Source: Cryphonectria parasitica EP155 (Eukaryota > Ascomycota > Sordariomycetes > Diaporthales > Cryphonectriaceae). From it: a DNA stretch of 64,000 nucleotides. The translations under genes were made by a program, and so were the position numbers. The DNA lies in the NCBI RefSeq assembly GCF_011745365.1, contig NW_024468910.1:834068-898067 (forward strand). Direction: 5' to 3'. The notes below the pieces were generated by a model. It saw only the letters and a list, made by a program, of their open reading frames with translations. It was not told the origin of the DNA and made no database searches. Of the stretch, positions 9,477 through 23,214 are shown in pieces. How positions within the stretch are numbered: the first letter of the stretch is position 1; each line of letters opens with the position of its first letter.

Positions 9477-12400
9477 GTGCTGGTTTTCCTTCTCCAATAT
9501 TCAGTTACCTTTTCTTGAGCATTTTTAATGTTTTTCTGCAGTTCCTAAGAATTTTCGCTTGCTGGGTATTCTTTCCATTTAACGAGATATTCTCTTGTAT
9601 TATCCGTGCCTCTATGCTTGAGAATCTTTTCTACCTCATATTCTGGTTCATTGTTTTCCACTTCTGCTATGTTATCTATTAGTATTTCCTGTGCTGCTAG
9701 TTCCAGCAGTAAGATATGGAAAACCGGGTATATCCTCATTCTATGAAGTAATGCTAACTCGTAATTAACTGAGAAAATCTGTTGCAAGATTTTGAATGAT
9801 TCTAACTTCTTATAGTCGAGTTTATCGCTAGATTTTGTTATTTTGATATTTTTTCGAAGTAAATAGGCCTTATCTTCTTCCTGCAGAATTAATCTCTCAA
9901 TCCTCTTGGAGTTTGCATACCGCGCTATTCGTTCTTGAACGAATTGTAATTCTGATTGGAGTTTCTTCTGAACTTTCTTGATCTTCTTGATCCTCTTGTC
10001 TGCAGCTTCTGCATCTGCTCCTTGCAATGCCTCGTAATAAGCTGTTGGGTTGTATCTGTAGAGTGTGAAGAATGGTGATTTCTTTGTTGTGCTTGTATCT
10101 GCGCTATTATAAGCGAACTATGCGAGAGGCAACAGATTAATTCAGTTGTTCTGTTTCTGATTGATATAGTATTGTAGGTACTGTTCAATAACTTGATTTA
10201 TTCTTTCTGTTTGTTTATCTGTTTGTGGATGAAATGCTGTAGATATTCTGTAGTATGTTCCGAGCTGTTTTATAAGCGAAGTTTAAAATTTCGAATTGAA
10301 CTTTCTATTTCTATTGGAGATTACTTCCTCTGGCGTGCTGTGATTAGCGATAATCATTCTAAGGAATGTATATGCAAGTTCCTCTGCTGTACTGCTTTTC
10401 TTATAGAAGAGAAAATAAGCATACTTGCTCAGTCTGCAAATTATTACTAGGATGCTATTGTATTGCATCTTAGTTAAGAGTTCTTGTAAGAGAGATAGCT
10501 TAGTAATAAAGTCTAGACTGATGGATTGCTAAACAGTTGTAGATACTGGTAAGGAATGCAGTAGTTTGTAAGGCTTATATCTTTCTATCTTATTTTTCTT
10601 GCAGCTATTGCATTGTTGTAGAATGTTCTTAATTCTTTTCCTAAAACCTGATGGATTCCAGTGTCTTTTGATGCATTTGTAAGTTGCCCTAACTCTCTGA
10701 TGTTCGTATGCTGATATACCATATATATTCTTAATATAGTTGTTTTGTTCGTTTGGAGTTATTGATTCTGGATTCCTTTCCGAAGATCCGATCCTGAGAG
10801 CAGCGTTTAGTTCTCTATATGCGTTAACGAGATTTCCCGACTCGTCTTGAGCGAAGATGTTCTGTATATCCGAGAAATCTGCATCTCGATGGTCTGATCT
10901 TCTGCTGAGAGCATCTGCTCGTTCGTTTTCTGAGCTTTTGCAGTATACAATTTTAAAGTTGAACTGTAAGAGGAATTCTGCCTATCTGACTTGTTGCTTG
11001 TTCAAAATCTTGATTGTTATAAACATAATTAGATTCTTGTAATCCGAATGAATTATAATCGGATATTGTATGCTAATGAAGTAGTGTTGCTACTTCTCGA
11101 AAGCTTTTACTATTGCTATGAGTTCCTGATCAGGGATTCTGTAGTTGATTTCCGAGCTATTTAACTTCTTTGAGAAGTTGCTTACAATCCTTAGATGTTC
11201 TTAGCTATCTTGCTAGCCAAGTTGTTCTCCAAGTGCATATTCTGATGCATTAGTTTCAATTTTAAAGGATTTGTAGGGATCTGCTTTATACAGAATTAGT
11301 TCTGAGATAATATGCCTGATGATCTCATTAAAGGCTTCTTGTGCTTTGGAGGTTCATTCGAAAGGCTATTCTTTCTTAATGAGATTTGTAAGGGGATGTG
11401 CGATCTGGCTATAGTTTTTAATGAACTGCTTGTAGAAGTTGATGTATTCGAGGAAAGATCTAACATTTCTAACGTTCTTGGGAATTAGCTAGTTTCTAAC
11501 AGCTTCTATCTTATTCTTCTGTAGCTTGATGCATTCTGGCTTGATTGTGAATCCGAGGTAGTTGACTTTTTGTATATGAAAGTGACTCTTTGCGGGTTTT
11601 ACAAGGAGTTTTGCGTTTTAGAGCGTTTGCAACACTGTTTCCACATGTTTCTTGTATTCTTCAAGTATTTGAGAGTAGATAAGAATGTTATTAAGATAAG
11701 CAATAATGAACTGATTCAGATGCTTGCGTAGAATGTGATTGATCATTTTCTGGAATAAAGCTGGAGCATTCGTTAGACCAAAGAGTATAACCAAATATTC
11801 GTAGTATTTATAGCATGTTCTGAAAGCAGTTTTCCATTCTTCTCCTTCCTTTACTCTAATCAGATTATAAGCTTCTTTCAGATTCAGAACTATAAATCAC
11901 TATGCTTCTTGCAATCTATCTTGTAATTCCTTGATAAGTAGCAACGGATATCGGTTCTTGATTGTAATATTATTGAGTTGCTTGTAGTTAATACATAGCC
12001 TGAGCTTGCTGTTTTTCTTAGGTATAAACAGAATGAGGTATTCTGCTGGTAATCATGATAGTTGTATATATTCCTTCTTGAGGTTCTCGTTGAGATACTC
12101 CCTAAGTGCCTCTAGCCATGCTTTGTCTAGTTCGTAGATAGGGAAGAATTTGGGCTGTTTTCCTTTTTGTAGCAGGATCTTGTAGTTATATAGGCTGTGT
12201 TCTAGCAATCCCGTATTCAATTCTTCCTGGAACAGTTTCTTGAACTTGTGATATTCTCGTGATATATTTGCGAGTATTGGTTCTGATCCCTGTGCTGTTT
12301 CTGCTATCTGGAGGAATAGTAGGTACTGTTAAGCGTGCTTCTTTTCGTTCGTTGTTTTTGGTAACGTTTTTGAGAGCTTTGAGCGTTCGCTCTGAGCCGG

Positions 12401-13201
12401 AGCGGGCGCTCGAGGGCCTGGTTTTGAGGTTTTTTCTGTGTAGATCTACAATCCACTTTCTGAAGCTTTTCCTTGTTGCTCCGGAGCGAACCAACTTGCT
12501 GAGGGTCTTGCTTCCGTTGTTTTGCTAATCTGTTGGCGCTCTGGCACTATTTGAGTTCGCTTATTACTAGATTCTTCTCTCTGAACTGCTAGCCCTGCTA
12601 ACTTGAAAGTATGTATGAAGTTGTATGAAGCCTCTTTTCCTGAGTGTTCTTCAATCACTAGCTTCGATCCTACGCTGTTGATTGTAACTATCTCTCTGAG
12701 TACAGCTTGTTCTCATAAGATCTGGCCAGTAGTCCAATCGATTCGAGGATTATACTTCTTGAGCTATGGGAGCTCCATAATCAGCTTATGTTGTGCTGTA
12801 TCCATAATATCAAAGGAAGCTCTGGTTATATATTCTTGAATCAAGATAGATAGATAATTAGTTTCCTTATTGATTACTTCTTGGTTGTATGCAATAGATT
12901 GTTCTTCTACAGTACTGAGAGTGTATAAGCATCTCTTCCATCTCCATTGTAGTTGTGCCTGATTGATAATGTATAGGAATATGAAGTTTCTCTAAGCATT
13001 ATTATTCAATAGTGCGCTGTACTTGTATCCTTGAATGTATATGTTGAACTTGATATAAGCATAATCTGTTCTGAAAGCTTCATATAGGGACTGTTCTGGT
13101 CTGATTGTCTGCAGTTTCTTTATAAGCGATCCTGTTCTTTTGAGTTTGTTAAGGATTGCTGATTCTTCTGAGCCTGCTTTGCTGCTTCTTAAGCAAGCTT
13201 C
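9473..13201 (-). pseudogene. pol: A2 pol, RIP-damaged
   Basis: 1243 codons with no net frame change. RT motif YLNN at 11687-11698. The longest uninterrupted stretch in the window (160 aa, 9545-10027) is its integrase C-terminus plus chromodomain, with PVFHI near the integrase end and YLVKWKEYP in the chromodomain. Stop TAA at 9473-9475. The frame opens after TAA 13202-13204 and overlaps gag by 82 nt. Confidence 0.9.
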
Positions 13202-15234
13202 TTAGCTTGCTTTTGCTTGTATCATTATTATTCCTGGTCTTTCTTCTGTTAATGCTAGTTGCAAATCTTATTATTGATATGAATCGTGCAGAATATTGTT
13301 TTGCACTGCTACTATTTTATTTTCTTATTTATACATTGCATAGAGCAGTTATCTGATAATCCGATATATGCATTGTAGTGCTATTTATTAAGAATCTCTC
13401 TGAAGCGGAGTTTCTTTTCTTCAATAGCCTGAAGAATTTGTTCTGATTCTCTGATGGAGAACTATTCGTATTGCACTTTATCTGAGAAATGCGCTCTGCA
13501 GCTATGATAAATGCAGGAGATTTAAGCTAGTTTGTAGTGTAGATTGTAGAGTGAGCTGATCCGAGGATCCTCATCTCCTTATGCCTCGATATTCTGCAAG
13601 GGGATGCAGGTGAATAGCTCTTCCAGCTCTATTCCGTAGACGAGATATTCGATCCATATTGTTTTCTTATTCCATCCAATACTGAAGGGAAATCTTTCTA
13701 TAAGCTTTTTGGATTTATTGTTTACAGGAGACTCTGGTGAATCGTTAGATTATTCGTTCTAGCTTGATCTTTCCGTTGCCTGAGAGGCGTTTTCGGTATC
13801 GTTTAGGTATTTATACTAATAACCAAGAGGATACCATTCTTTGTTCATTTCTCTAGTTATAGTATCTGGTGCAGATAATGAGGAATGGTGAAGAGCTCCA
13901 TTGTTAAGCTCTTCCTTCAGCGCCTGGATGCTTTGTTCAGTGACATCGGAGCAGTCTGAGTTGTTGCTGCTTGTAGTTGTGCTGAGCGTACACCCTCGTC
14001 CTGCTGTTGCTATTTATCTGCAGCGCCTAGGTTTCTAAGGGAACCATCCTGAACCTTCCTTACTTGAGAGATATATTAAGCAGTTGTTATTATAGCAGAA
14101 TATTCAGCTGAGATTTCCATAATCAACAGAGTCCGATACTTGCTTCAAGGGGATGTTTTTGCTTAGTTAATTGGGTTTCTATCATCGAGCAATATTCATC
14201 TAGCATTCTTTCTGAACTGATTGCTATTTGTTCTTCCGGGATTGATAGCAGTTGCATGCGATGTATTCTTGTTTGTTGCAGTTGTAGCAAGTGATATTGT
14301 TCTTCTTGCTATACTGCCTGTTGGCTGCATCGAGCTCCATGGAGCCAGCATGCATAGTGCTGCTCTGAGCTGTACTGCCATATCAACCGCTATTCTTGTT
14401 TTGGAGTTTCTTGCCCGTATTAGCTGGAAACTTCCAAGTCTAGCTTCCTTCCTTCTTGAACTTCTCTATCCGTTGTTCATACAGATAGTTATTAATGCAG
14501 ATAGCTTAATTAGAGAATGTTACGAAGTTCTTTAGCTAATCCTGCTTAGAGATCTTGTTCTTAATATCATTCTTAAGTTCCTTATAGTAGTATTTCATGA
14601 GATTCTTGTTTTTCCACGGAAGTCTTGCTGAGAGCTGCTTGAACCTAATCATATAAGCAGAAGCTGATTTGGTCTGTCTGAGATCCATGAGCTGCTGGGC
14701 TGTAGTATGTTCTTCGTTAGGATTATTAAAGGTTTCCTTAAAAGCTTTCTTAAAGCTTTTAAAGGAATCGAATATATCCTTAATACTCTGGATATGTGCA
14801 TTGGGATTGTTCTAATGCTTTAAATGGTTGCATAGAGAAGGCTTATATCAGATGAGAGCATCCTTTTCAAGACAAGTCCCTGCGAGGATAACCTTCTCAG
14901 ATTCCTTGATAAACTGAGTCTCGTGATGCAGGAAATACGCCTTGCAGTGAGTAAGGAACCCATGCAGCATCTTCTAGTTGCTGTTGTACATAGCGAGTTT
15001 GTCCATCTTATATATCTTTCCAGCGCTACTAGTGGTTGCAGAGATAGACTGCGCCTGCTGAGCCTGTTGAGCTAGCTGAGCTTGTTGGTTAGCGATGGTA
15101 GCGCTCTGAGCCTGCTGTTGTTCGCGCAGATCCTGGATACGCTGGGTAAGCTGATACATCTGGTTGACCAGTTCTTCCTGAGTAGGGGCGTGCGAGGACG
15201 AAGGGGTTTCTGGAGGAGCTATTGTATTCCGTAT
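13120..15234 (-). pseudogene. gag: A2 gag, RIP-damaged
   Basis: 705 codons in frame from the ATA at 15232-15234 to TAA 13120-13122. Zinc knuckle at 14248-14289 (CYNC, then His replaced by Tyr, then Cys). The N-terminal Gln/Ala-rich segment with LAQQAQQAQ lies at about 15045-15110. Start codon uncertain, as in the other copies. Confidence 0.82.
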
Positions 15235-15271
15235 TGCTCAAGGGGGTAATACTAAACCGTTCTTGAACAAG

Positions 15272-15280
15272 AGTTGTCAA
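15272..15280 (-). promoter_or_regulatory. A2 primer-binding site core
   Basis: Minus strand TTGACAACT, two bases from the LTR edge. It pairs over nine bases with AGTTGTCAA in the LTR (minus strand, seen intact near 8447-8455). Confidence 0.6.
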
Positions 15281-15282
15281 AA

Positions 15283-15746
15283 TGTAATGAGTACTGCAGC
15301 AATCCGAAGATTCCTAAGTATACGAAGGGGTTTATGCTAACAAGAGCGATATCAAAGTATTAAGTTTTTGAATACGGAATCATACAAGTTCTAATAAGCG
15401 ATGCAAGTGTTCACTGCCTTTGGGGCTATTCAGTGTATGAGACTGAATACTTAGATTGACAACTGAAGAGCTATGTACGAGATCTATCTAATGGGAATGA
15501 ACGTGTTCTTATATATCCAGCTCTTCAGTCCTGTTGGTAGTGTTGGTTGTTGGATCCCTTGGATCACCTGGGTGATCCAACTGATCCGGATCACCATGGA
15601 TCAGCCACTGATCCATCCTGATCCTGTAACCCTAACCCTTGCTTATGTAAGCCTTAGTCCTTGAGATGTTGAATCCTTCCCTGTCTTTCCGGACAGTTGT
15701 TCCGGGTGTCCTGGCTAGTGACCTGCATGTTGAATGGGTCATAACA
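15283..15746 (-). repeat. A2 5' LTR
   Basis: Same length as the 3' LTR. U3 carries an inverted-repeat array at 15551-15625 and telomere-like TAACCCTAACCCT at 15627-15639. Confidence 0.92.
15551..15625 (-). promoter_or_regulatory. A2 U3 array of inverted GGATCA half-sites
   Basis: GGATCACC and GGTGATCC, two bases apart (15561-15578), are exact reverse complements. TGATCCGGATCA (15582-15593) is a 12-bp palindrome. GGATCAG and CTGATCC follow with a 3-nt spacer. The solo LTR at 28074-28534 carries the same array. Confidence 0.55.
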
Positions 15747-15751
15747 ATTCT

Positions 15752-16962
15752 CTTGGAACTGTTATCTTAACAGAACTAGGCTGAATGCTCTACTCGCTCT
15801 GAAATCCTTTAGGGCAAAGGCTGATATATCTCTCCTTATTCTGTTAAGATTGCTTTTAATAAATAGTTCAAGCAAGTCTGCAACTTCTTTTATAAAGAAG
15901 ATAATATTCAGCTTATAGATTATATTCAGTATTCTATCAGCTTCTATTTGTACAGCTTTGTATTCTTAAAGTAAGGTACTTCTTCTTAATAGCTGATTAG
16001 AATATTGCATATAGTTGCTATATCTCAGCTTATAGAAGAAAGCTTAGCAGTACAAGCTTGTTATAACTATTTCCGCATTTCATTCTTCCATATTTTGTAC
16101 AATCTCTTTATAATTAAGATAAAGAGCTTATCTCTAGTCTGAATAGCTACTAGATGATTAGTAGAAATCAGTAGATTCCAGGATTCAAAGGCAAAATAGT
16201 TCGATTATATAGAGCAGAGCTGTATTCGAATTATTATCTAGCAGTATAGTTAGAACATTCTTGAAATCTCAATCCCGATTAGCTCTAGTATTTCTGAGCT
16301 GATTATTCAGATAGTGCTTACTTGTATAAGCTAGTAGAGTATTGCTGGATTTGTGCATAGTAATATAAAATCCTTTTTCAGTTTTTATATCAAGCTAAAA
16401 CAGAATACAAGCTAAAATCGCTGTATTAACTAAGAGGAGAATTTATAAGCGCTTCTATCTAGCTTTATATCTGAGCAGATCCTGCTTATTAAGAATATTA
16501 GAAGAGCTAAATGAATAAGCTATTGATGGAATACAAAGATATTCTATTAAGAATACATTTTATTGATTATATTGAGCATAATAACAAAAAGCAGCTATAG
16601 CATACTGCAGACTAATATCTTGAGGAATTCCTGCATCTAAGAATCCAACCAGATTATAGATATTGAGAAGATATTTGAAAGAATTAGCGCTGAAGATTAT
16701 AAGCAAGTATAACTTGCAAGAGAGTAACTCTGGAAAGTACTTCTCAACGAGTTCTGCTGCTAGATAATTTTCTTCATTTCTTAAACTGAAGTAGAGCGGA
16801 TAATTCTTAATTATTTCAGTTGAGTATAGCGCTCTAGGAAAGATAGTTCGAAAGCAGTAAGCCTTGATTATTCAGTTCTCTTAGCTATGCTGAATAGATG
16901 AGAATAGAGAATACTTGAATTCAGCTATTACTGCTAAGTTGAAAGAAAAGTAAAAAGAGAAG
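15752..16962 (-). pseudogene. B1 ORF3, N-terminal and central segment
   Basis: Aligns with about 59955-61180 of B2. On the minus strand the recognisable stretches include SYPPYFSLRNEENHLAAE, KLYLL, YTSKHYLNS and SDLNRI. Both copies keep the same reading order. Interrupted at its upstream (right) end by A3, which inserted close to the ORF3 start. Product unknown. Confidence 0.65.
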
Positions 16963-16967
16963 AATAG

Positions 16968-17416
16968 TGTTATGACCCATCCAACATGCAGGTCACAGGA
17001 TAGGCCCTACCAACCAAGGGACCAGGTATCACGACCCAACGTCGGGTACCAATCAGGATTATGTAATCCGGGTTAGGATTGCTAGTACAACTATGTTAGC
17101 TATGAATATAGTTAACATATTCGAAGAAATGACTATAAGGAATCATAACATAATCAGGATAATCAGAACTGAAGAGCTGAATATATAAGAACACATTCAT
17201 TACTATTAGATGAATCCAGTACATAGCTCTTCAGTCATCAATCTAAGTATCAGATTACTCTCTACTCTAATAGCCCTAAAAGCAGTGAATACTTGCATCG
17301 CTTACTGAGACTTGTACAGTTCTGTATTCAAGAACTTGATACTTCGATATCGCTCTTATTAGCATAAACCTCTTTATATACTTAGGAATCTTCGGATTGC
17401 TATAGTACTTATTACA
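16968..17416 (+). repeat. A3 5' LTR
   Basis: Starts TGTTATGACCC and ends TTATTACA. U3 resembles A1 (GTTAGCTATGAATATAGTTAACA region near 17095-17120). Confidence 0.9.
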
Positions 17417-17463
17417 TTTTAATAACTCTTGTTCAAGAACGGTTTAGTATTATCCTTTTAAGC

Positions 17464-19576
17464 AATACAGAATACGATAGCTTCTTCAGGAATCTTTTCG
17501 TTCTTGTACATCTCTACTCAGAAAGAACTGATTAATCAGATATACTAGCTCATCCAGCGTATCTAGGATCTGCGCGAATAACAGCAGGCTTAGAGCGCTA
17601 CTATTGCTAACTAATAAGCTTAGCTAGCCTAATAAGCTTAGCAGGCGCAGTTTATCTCTGCAATCATTAGTAATGCTGGAAAAGCATACAAGATGAATAA
17701 GCTTGCTATATATAATAGCAATCAAAAGATACTGCATGGATTTCTTACCTACTGCAGAGCGTATTTCCTGTATTACAAAACTCAGTTCATCAAGAAATCT
17801 GAGAAAATTATTCTTGCAGAGACTCATCTCGAAAAGAATGCTCTCATTTGATACAAGCCTTCTCTATATAACTACTTAAAGCATCAGAACAATCCCAATA
17901 TATATACTCAGAGTATTAAAAATATATTTGATTTCTTTGAAAGCTTTGAAAAAGCTCTTAAGAAGATCTTTGGTAATCCTAATGAAGAACGCATTATAGC
18001 TCAGCAGCTTATGAATCTTAAGCAAACTAAATCAGCTTCTGCTTATACAGTTAGATTTAAATAACTCTCAGTATGACTCCTATAGGAAGATAAGAATCTT
18101 ATAAAACATTATTATAAGAGATTCAAGGATAATATTAAAAATAAAATCTTCAAGCAGAATTAGCTAAAGAACTTTGCAATATTCTTCAATTAAGCTATCT
18201 GCATTAATAACTATCTATATGAACAATGGATAGAGAAGTTTAAGAAGAGAGAAAGCTAGACTTGGAGATTTCCAGCTAATACAGATAAGAAACTTTAAAA
18301 TAAGAATAGCAGTCAATATAATAATACAATTCAGAGTAGCACTATACATACCAGTTCCATAGAACTCGATACTACTAATAAGCAGTATAGCAAGAAAAGC
18401 AGCATTACTTGCTATAACTGCAATAAACAGAGATATATTGCATACAACTACTATCAACCCTGGAAGAACAAATAGCAACCAGTTTAGAAAGAATGCTAGA
18501 TGAATATTGCTTGATAACAGAAATCTAATCAATTAAGCAAAAATACTCTCTTGGAACAAATATCGAATCCTATTAATTATAGAAGTCTCAGCTGAACATT
18601 CTGCTATGATGATAGCTGCTTAATATATCTCTTAAGTAAGGAAGATTCAGAATAGTTCCCTTAGAAATCTAGGCACTGTAAACAAATAGCAATAGCAGAA
18701 TGAGAATGCATGCTCAGCATCCCTACGAGTAGCAACTCGGACTGCTCTAATATTGCGGAATAAAGTATTCAAGCATTGAAAGAAGAGCTTAGCAACAATA
18801 CCCTTCAACATTCTTCATTATCTATACTAAGCATTATAATCAGGAATATGAATAAGAAATAATACTCTCTTAGTTATTAATATGAATATCTAAATGATAC
18901 CGAAAACGCTTCTCAAGCAATAGAAAGATTAAGCTAGAATAAGCAATTCAATGATTTACTAGAATCTCCTATAAACAATGAACTCAAGAAATCTATAGAA
19001 AGATTTCCCTTTGATATTAGATAGAATAAAGAAATAATATAAATTGAATATCTTATCTATGAAATAGAACTAGAGAAGCTCTTCATCTGCATTTCCTTAC
19101 AAAACATCAAAGCATGAAAAGATAAGAACCCTCGGATCAGCTCACTTTACAATCTATACCACAAATTAGCATGAATCTCTTGCACCTATTATAGCTGCAG
19201 AACGCATTTCTCGGAGAAGATGCAATACGAATAGTTCCCTATTAGAGAATCAGAACAAATCCTTCAAGCTGTTGAAGAACAGGAACTTCGCTTCAGAGAG
19301 ATTCTTAATAAGCAATATCACAATGCATATATTAAGCTACTGAATAATTGTTTTATGCAATATGTAAATAAAAAGATGGAGTAGTAGCAGTACAAGATGA
19401 TACTCTATATGATTTATATCAATAATAAAGTTTGCAACTAGCATTAATAAAGGAAAGATTAGGAATAATAATAATATAAGCAAAAGCAAGCTAAGAAGCT
19501 TGCTTAAGAAGCAGCGAAGCAAGCTTAGAAGAATAAGCAATTCTTAATAAACTTAAAAGAATAGGATTGCTTGTAA
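17464..19576 (+). pseudogene. gag: A3 gag, RIP-damaged
   Basis: Equivalent to A1 gag. Zinc knuckle at 18410-18451 with His to Tyr. The proposed start (17464) and the knuckle are in different frames, so one small indel lies between them. Stop TAA 19574-19576. Confidence 0.8.
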
Positions 19577-22500
19577 AGGAACTGTAGATAATTAGATCAG
19601 AATAGTTTCTATATAAAGCTTTCAGAACAGATTATGCTTATATCAAGTTTAACATATATATTCAAGAATACAAATACAGCGCACTATTGAATAGTAGCGC
19701 TTAAGGAAACTTTATATTCTCATATATCATTAATCAGGTACAACTACAATAAAGATGGAAGAGATGCTTATATACTCTCAGCACTGTAAAAGAACAACCT
19801 ATTGCATACAATTAAGAAGTAATCAATAAGGAGACTGATTATCTATCTATCTTAATCGAAGAATATATAATCAGAGCTTTCTTTGATATTACGAATACAG
19901 CATAATATAAGCTGATTATAGAACTTTCATAGCTTAAGAAGCACAATCCTCGAATCGATTGGACTACTAGCTAGCTCTTATAGGAACAAGCTATATTCAG
20001 AGAAATAGTTGTAATTAGCAGCACAGGATTGAAGCTAGTTGTTGAAGAATACTTAGGAAAAGAAGCTTCAAACGACTTTACAGATACTTTCAAACCAGCA
20101 GGGCTGGCAGTTCAAGAAGAAGAATCTAGTGATAAGCGAATTCAAACAGTGCTAGGGCGCTAACAGATTAGCAAAACAATGAAAGCGAGACTCTTAGCAA
20201 GTTAGTCCGCTCCGAAGCGATAAGGAAAAGCTTCAGAATATGGATTGTAGAACTATACGGGAAAAACCTCGAAAACAAGCCCTCGAGCGCTCGATTCAGC
20301 TCGGAGCGAACGCTCAAAGCCTTCGAAAACGCTATCGGAAAAGAAGCATGCTTAACAATATCTACTATTCCTTCAGATAGCAAAAACAGTACAAGGATCA
20401 GAACTAATACTTGCGAACATATTACAAGAATATTATAAATTTAAGAAACTATTCCAGGAAGAATTGGATATAGGATTACTGGAATACAGCTCATACAATC
20501 ACGAGATCCTGCTATAAGAAGGAAAACAGCCCAAGTTCTTTCTCATCTATAAACTAAACAAAGTACAATTAGAAGCACTTAAGGAGTACTTTGATAAGAA
20601 TCTTAAAAAGGGATATATATAATCATTGCAATTATCAGCAGAATATCCTATTCTGTTTATATTCAAGAAGAATAGCAAGCTCAAGCTATGCATTAACTAC
20701 AGATAATTCAATAATATTATAATTAAGAACTGATATCTATTATTATTTATCAAGAAATTATAAGATAGATTATAAGAAGTATAATAGTTTATAATTCTAA
20801 ATCTAAAAGAAGCTTACAATCTAATTAGAGTAAAGAAAGAGAAAGAATGGAAAACTGCTTTCAGAATATGCTATAAACACTATAAATATTTAATTATGCT
20901 CTTCAGCTTAACAAACGCTCTAGCCTTATTCTAAGAAATGATTAATTACATTCTATACAAATACCTGAATCAGTTTATCATTGCTTATCTCAATAATATT
21001 CTTATCTACTCTCGAATACTTGAAGAATATAAGAAATATATGGAAACAGTATTGTAAATGCTTTAAGATGCAAAACTCTTTGTGAAATCTGCAAAGAGTT
21101 ACTTTTACATACAAAAGATCAACTATCTCGGATTTACAATCAAGCTAGAATATATTAAGCTATAGAAAGATAAGATAGAAGCTATTAGAAATTAGCTAGT
21201 TTTCAGGAATATTAGGGATATTAGGTTTTTCCTCGGATATATTAACTTCTACAAGCAGTTCATTAAGAATTACAGCCGGATCGCATATCCTCTTACAAAT
21301 CTTATCAAAAAAGAGCAGCTTTTTAAATAAATCTTCAAAGCATAAGAAGCTTTTAATGAAATTATCAAGTATATTATCTCAGAACTAATTCTATATAAAG
21401 CAGATCTCTATAAATCCTTTGAAGTTGAGACTAATGCATTAGAATATATACTCGAAGAATAACTTAGCTAGTAAAATAACTAAGAGCGTTTAAGAATTAT
21501 AAGCAACTTCTTAAAGAAGTTGAATAGCTCGGAAATCAACTACAGAATCCCTGATCAGGAACTTATAGCAATAGTAAAAGCTTTCAAGAAGTAGCAATAC
21601 TATCTTATTAGCGTATAATATTCAATTATAGTTTACTCGGATTATAAGAATCTAATTACATTCATAATAATCAAGATTTTAAATAAGCAACAAGTTAGAT
21701 AAACAGAATTCCTCTTACAGTTCGATTTCAAGATTGTATACTGCAAAAGCTCAGAGAATGAACGAGCAGATGCTCTCAGCAGAAGATCAGACTATCAAGA
21801 TACAGATTTCTCGAATATACAGAACATCTTTATCCAAGATAAATCAGAAAATCTCATCAATGTATACAGAGAATTGGATATTGCTTTCAGAATTGAACTC
21901 TCAGAAAAGAATCCAGAATCAATAATTCCAGATAAACAAGATAACTACATTAAGAATATATATAATACATTTATGCACAAATACTAGAGAATCAGAGCAA
22001 TCTACGAATGTATCAAAAAATACTGAAATCCATCAGACCTTAGGAAAAGAATTAGAAACATTCTACAACAATGTAATAGCTGCAAGAAGAATAAAGCGGA
22101 AAAATACAAGCTTTATAAACTACTGCATTTCTTATCAATACTTACAACTATTTAGCAATCCATCAATCTAAACTTCATTATCAAGCTATTTCTCTTATAA
22201 GAACTCTTAATTAAGATGCAATATAATAGCATTCTAGTAATAGTTTGCAAACTAAGCAAGTATGCTTATTTTCTCTCCTATAAGGAAAGCAGTACAGCAG
22301 AAGAACTCGCATATGCATTCCTCAGAACAATCATCGCTAACTACAGCATGCTAGAAGAAGTAATTTCCAATAAAGATAGAAAATTCAACTCAAAGTTTTG
22401 AACTTTACTCATAAAATAGCTCGGAATATATTACAGAATATTCACAGCATTTCACCTGCAAATAGATAAATAAACAGAAAGAATAAATTAAGTTATTAAA

Positions 22501-23214
22501 TAATATCTTTAATACTATATCAACTAGAAACAGAACAACTGAATTAATCTATTACTTCTTGCATAGTTTGCTTATAATAATGCAAACATAAGTATAATAA
22601 AGAAATCACCATTCTTCACACTCTACAAATACAATCCAACAGCTTACTACAAAGCACTATTAGAAGCAGATGCAGAAGCTGCAGACAAAAGGATTAAGAA
22701 GATTAGGAAAGTTCAGAAGAAACTCCAATCAGAATTATAATTTATTCAAGAACAAATGATACAATATGCAAACTCCAAGAGAATTGAGAAACCAATTCTA
22801 TAGAAGAAAGATAAAGCTTACCTACTTCGAAAAAACATCAAAATAATCAAATCTAGCAATAAACTTAATTACAAAAAGTTGGAATCATTCAAAATCTTAT
22901 AACAAATCTCTCTGATTAACTACGAGTTAGCATTATCTCATAGAATAAGAATATACTCAGTTTTCCACATTTCACTACTGGAACTAGCAGCACAGGAAAT
23001 ATTAACAGATAATACAGCAGAAGTAGAAAATAATAAATCAGAGTATGAGGTAGAAAGAATTCTCAAGTACAGAAGCATAGATAATACAAGGGAATATCTT
23101 ATCAAGTGAAAAGGTTACTCAGCAAGCGAAAATTCATAGGAATTACAGAAGAATATTGAGAATGCTCAAGAAAGAATAGCTGAGTATTGGAAAAGAAAGA
23201 AAACCAGTATCTAA
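19495..23214 (+). pseudogene. pol: A3 pol, RIP-damaged
   Basis: 1240 codons, no net frame change. RT YLNN at 20986-20997. Integrase stretch with KLSKYAYF at about 22249. Chromodomain about 23040-23200. Stop TAA 23212-23214. Overlaps gag by 82 nt in a -1 relation. Confidence 0.88.

Larger units (their letters stand above)
8274..15746 (-). mobile_element. A2: full-length family A retrotransposon
   Basis: Two 464-bp LTRs (8274-8737 and 15283-15746) flanked by ATTCT (8269-8273 and 15747-15751). Minus-strand orientation. Removing it joins two parts of B1 ORF3 exactly as in B2. It is among the least RIP-damaged copies: neither gag nor pol has a net frame change, and the 5' LTR keeps most U3 motifs. 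Confidence 0.95.

Noticed and set aside
12259..12528. ORF with an apparent signal peptide, repeated at 3760-4008, 20168-20383, 34945-35205, 44530-44769 and 54415-54663
   Set aside because: Complement of the protease-RT linker of pol. Present only as a shadow in each pol copy, with no independent start context or extension.
15627..15639. Internal telomere or chromosome end
   Set aside because: Only two TTAGGG-like units, always at the same LTR position, so it is part of the element promoter.
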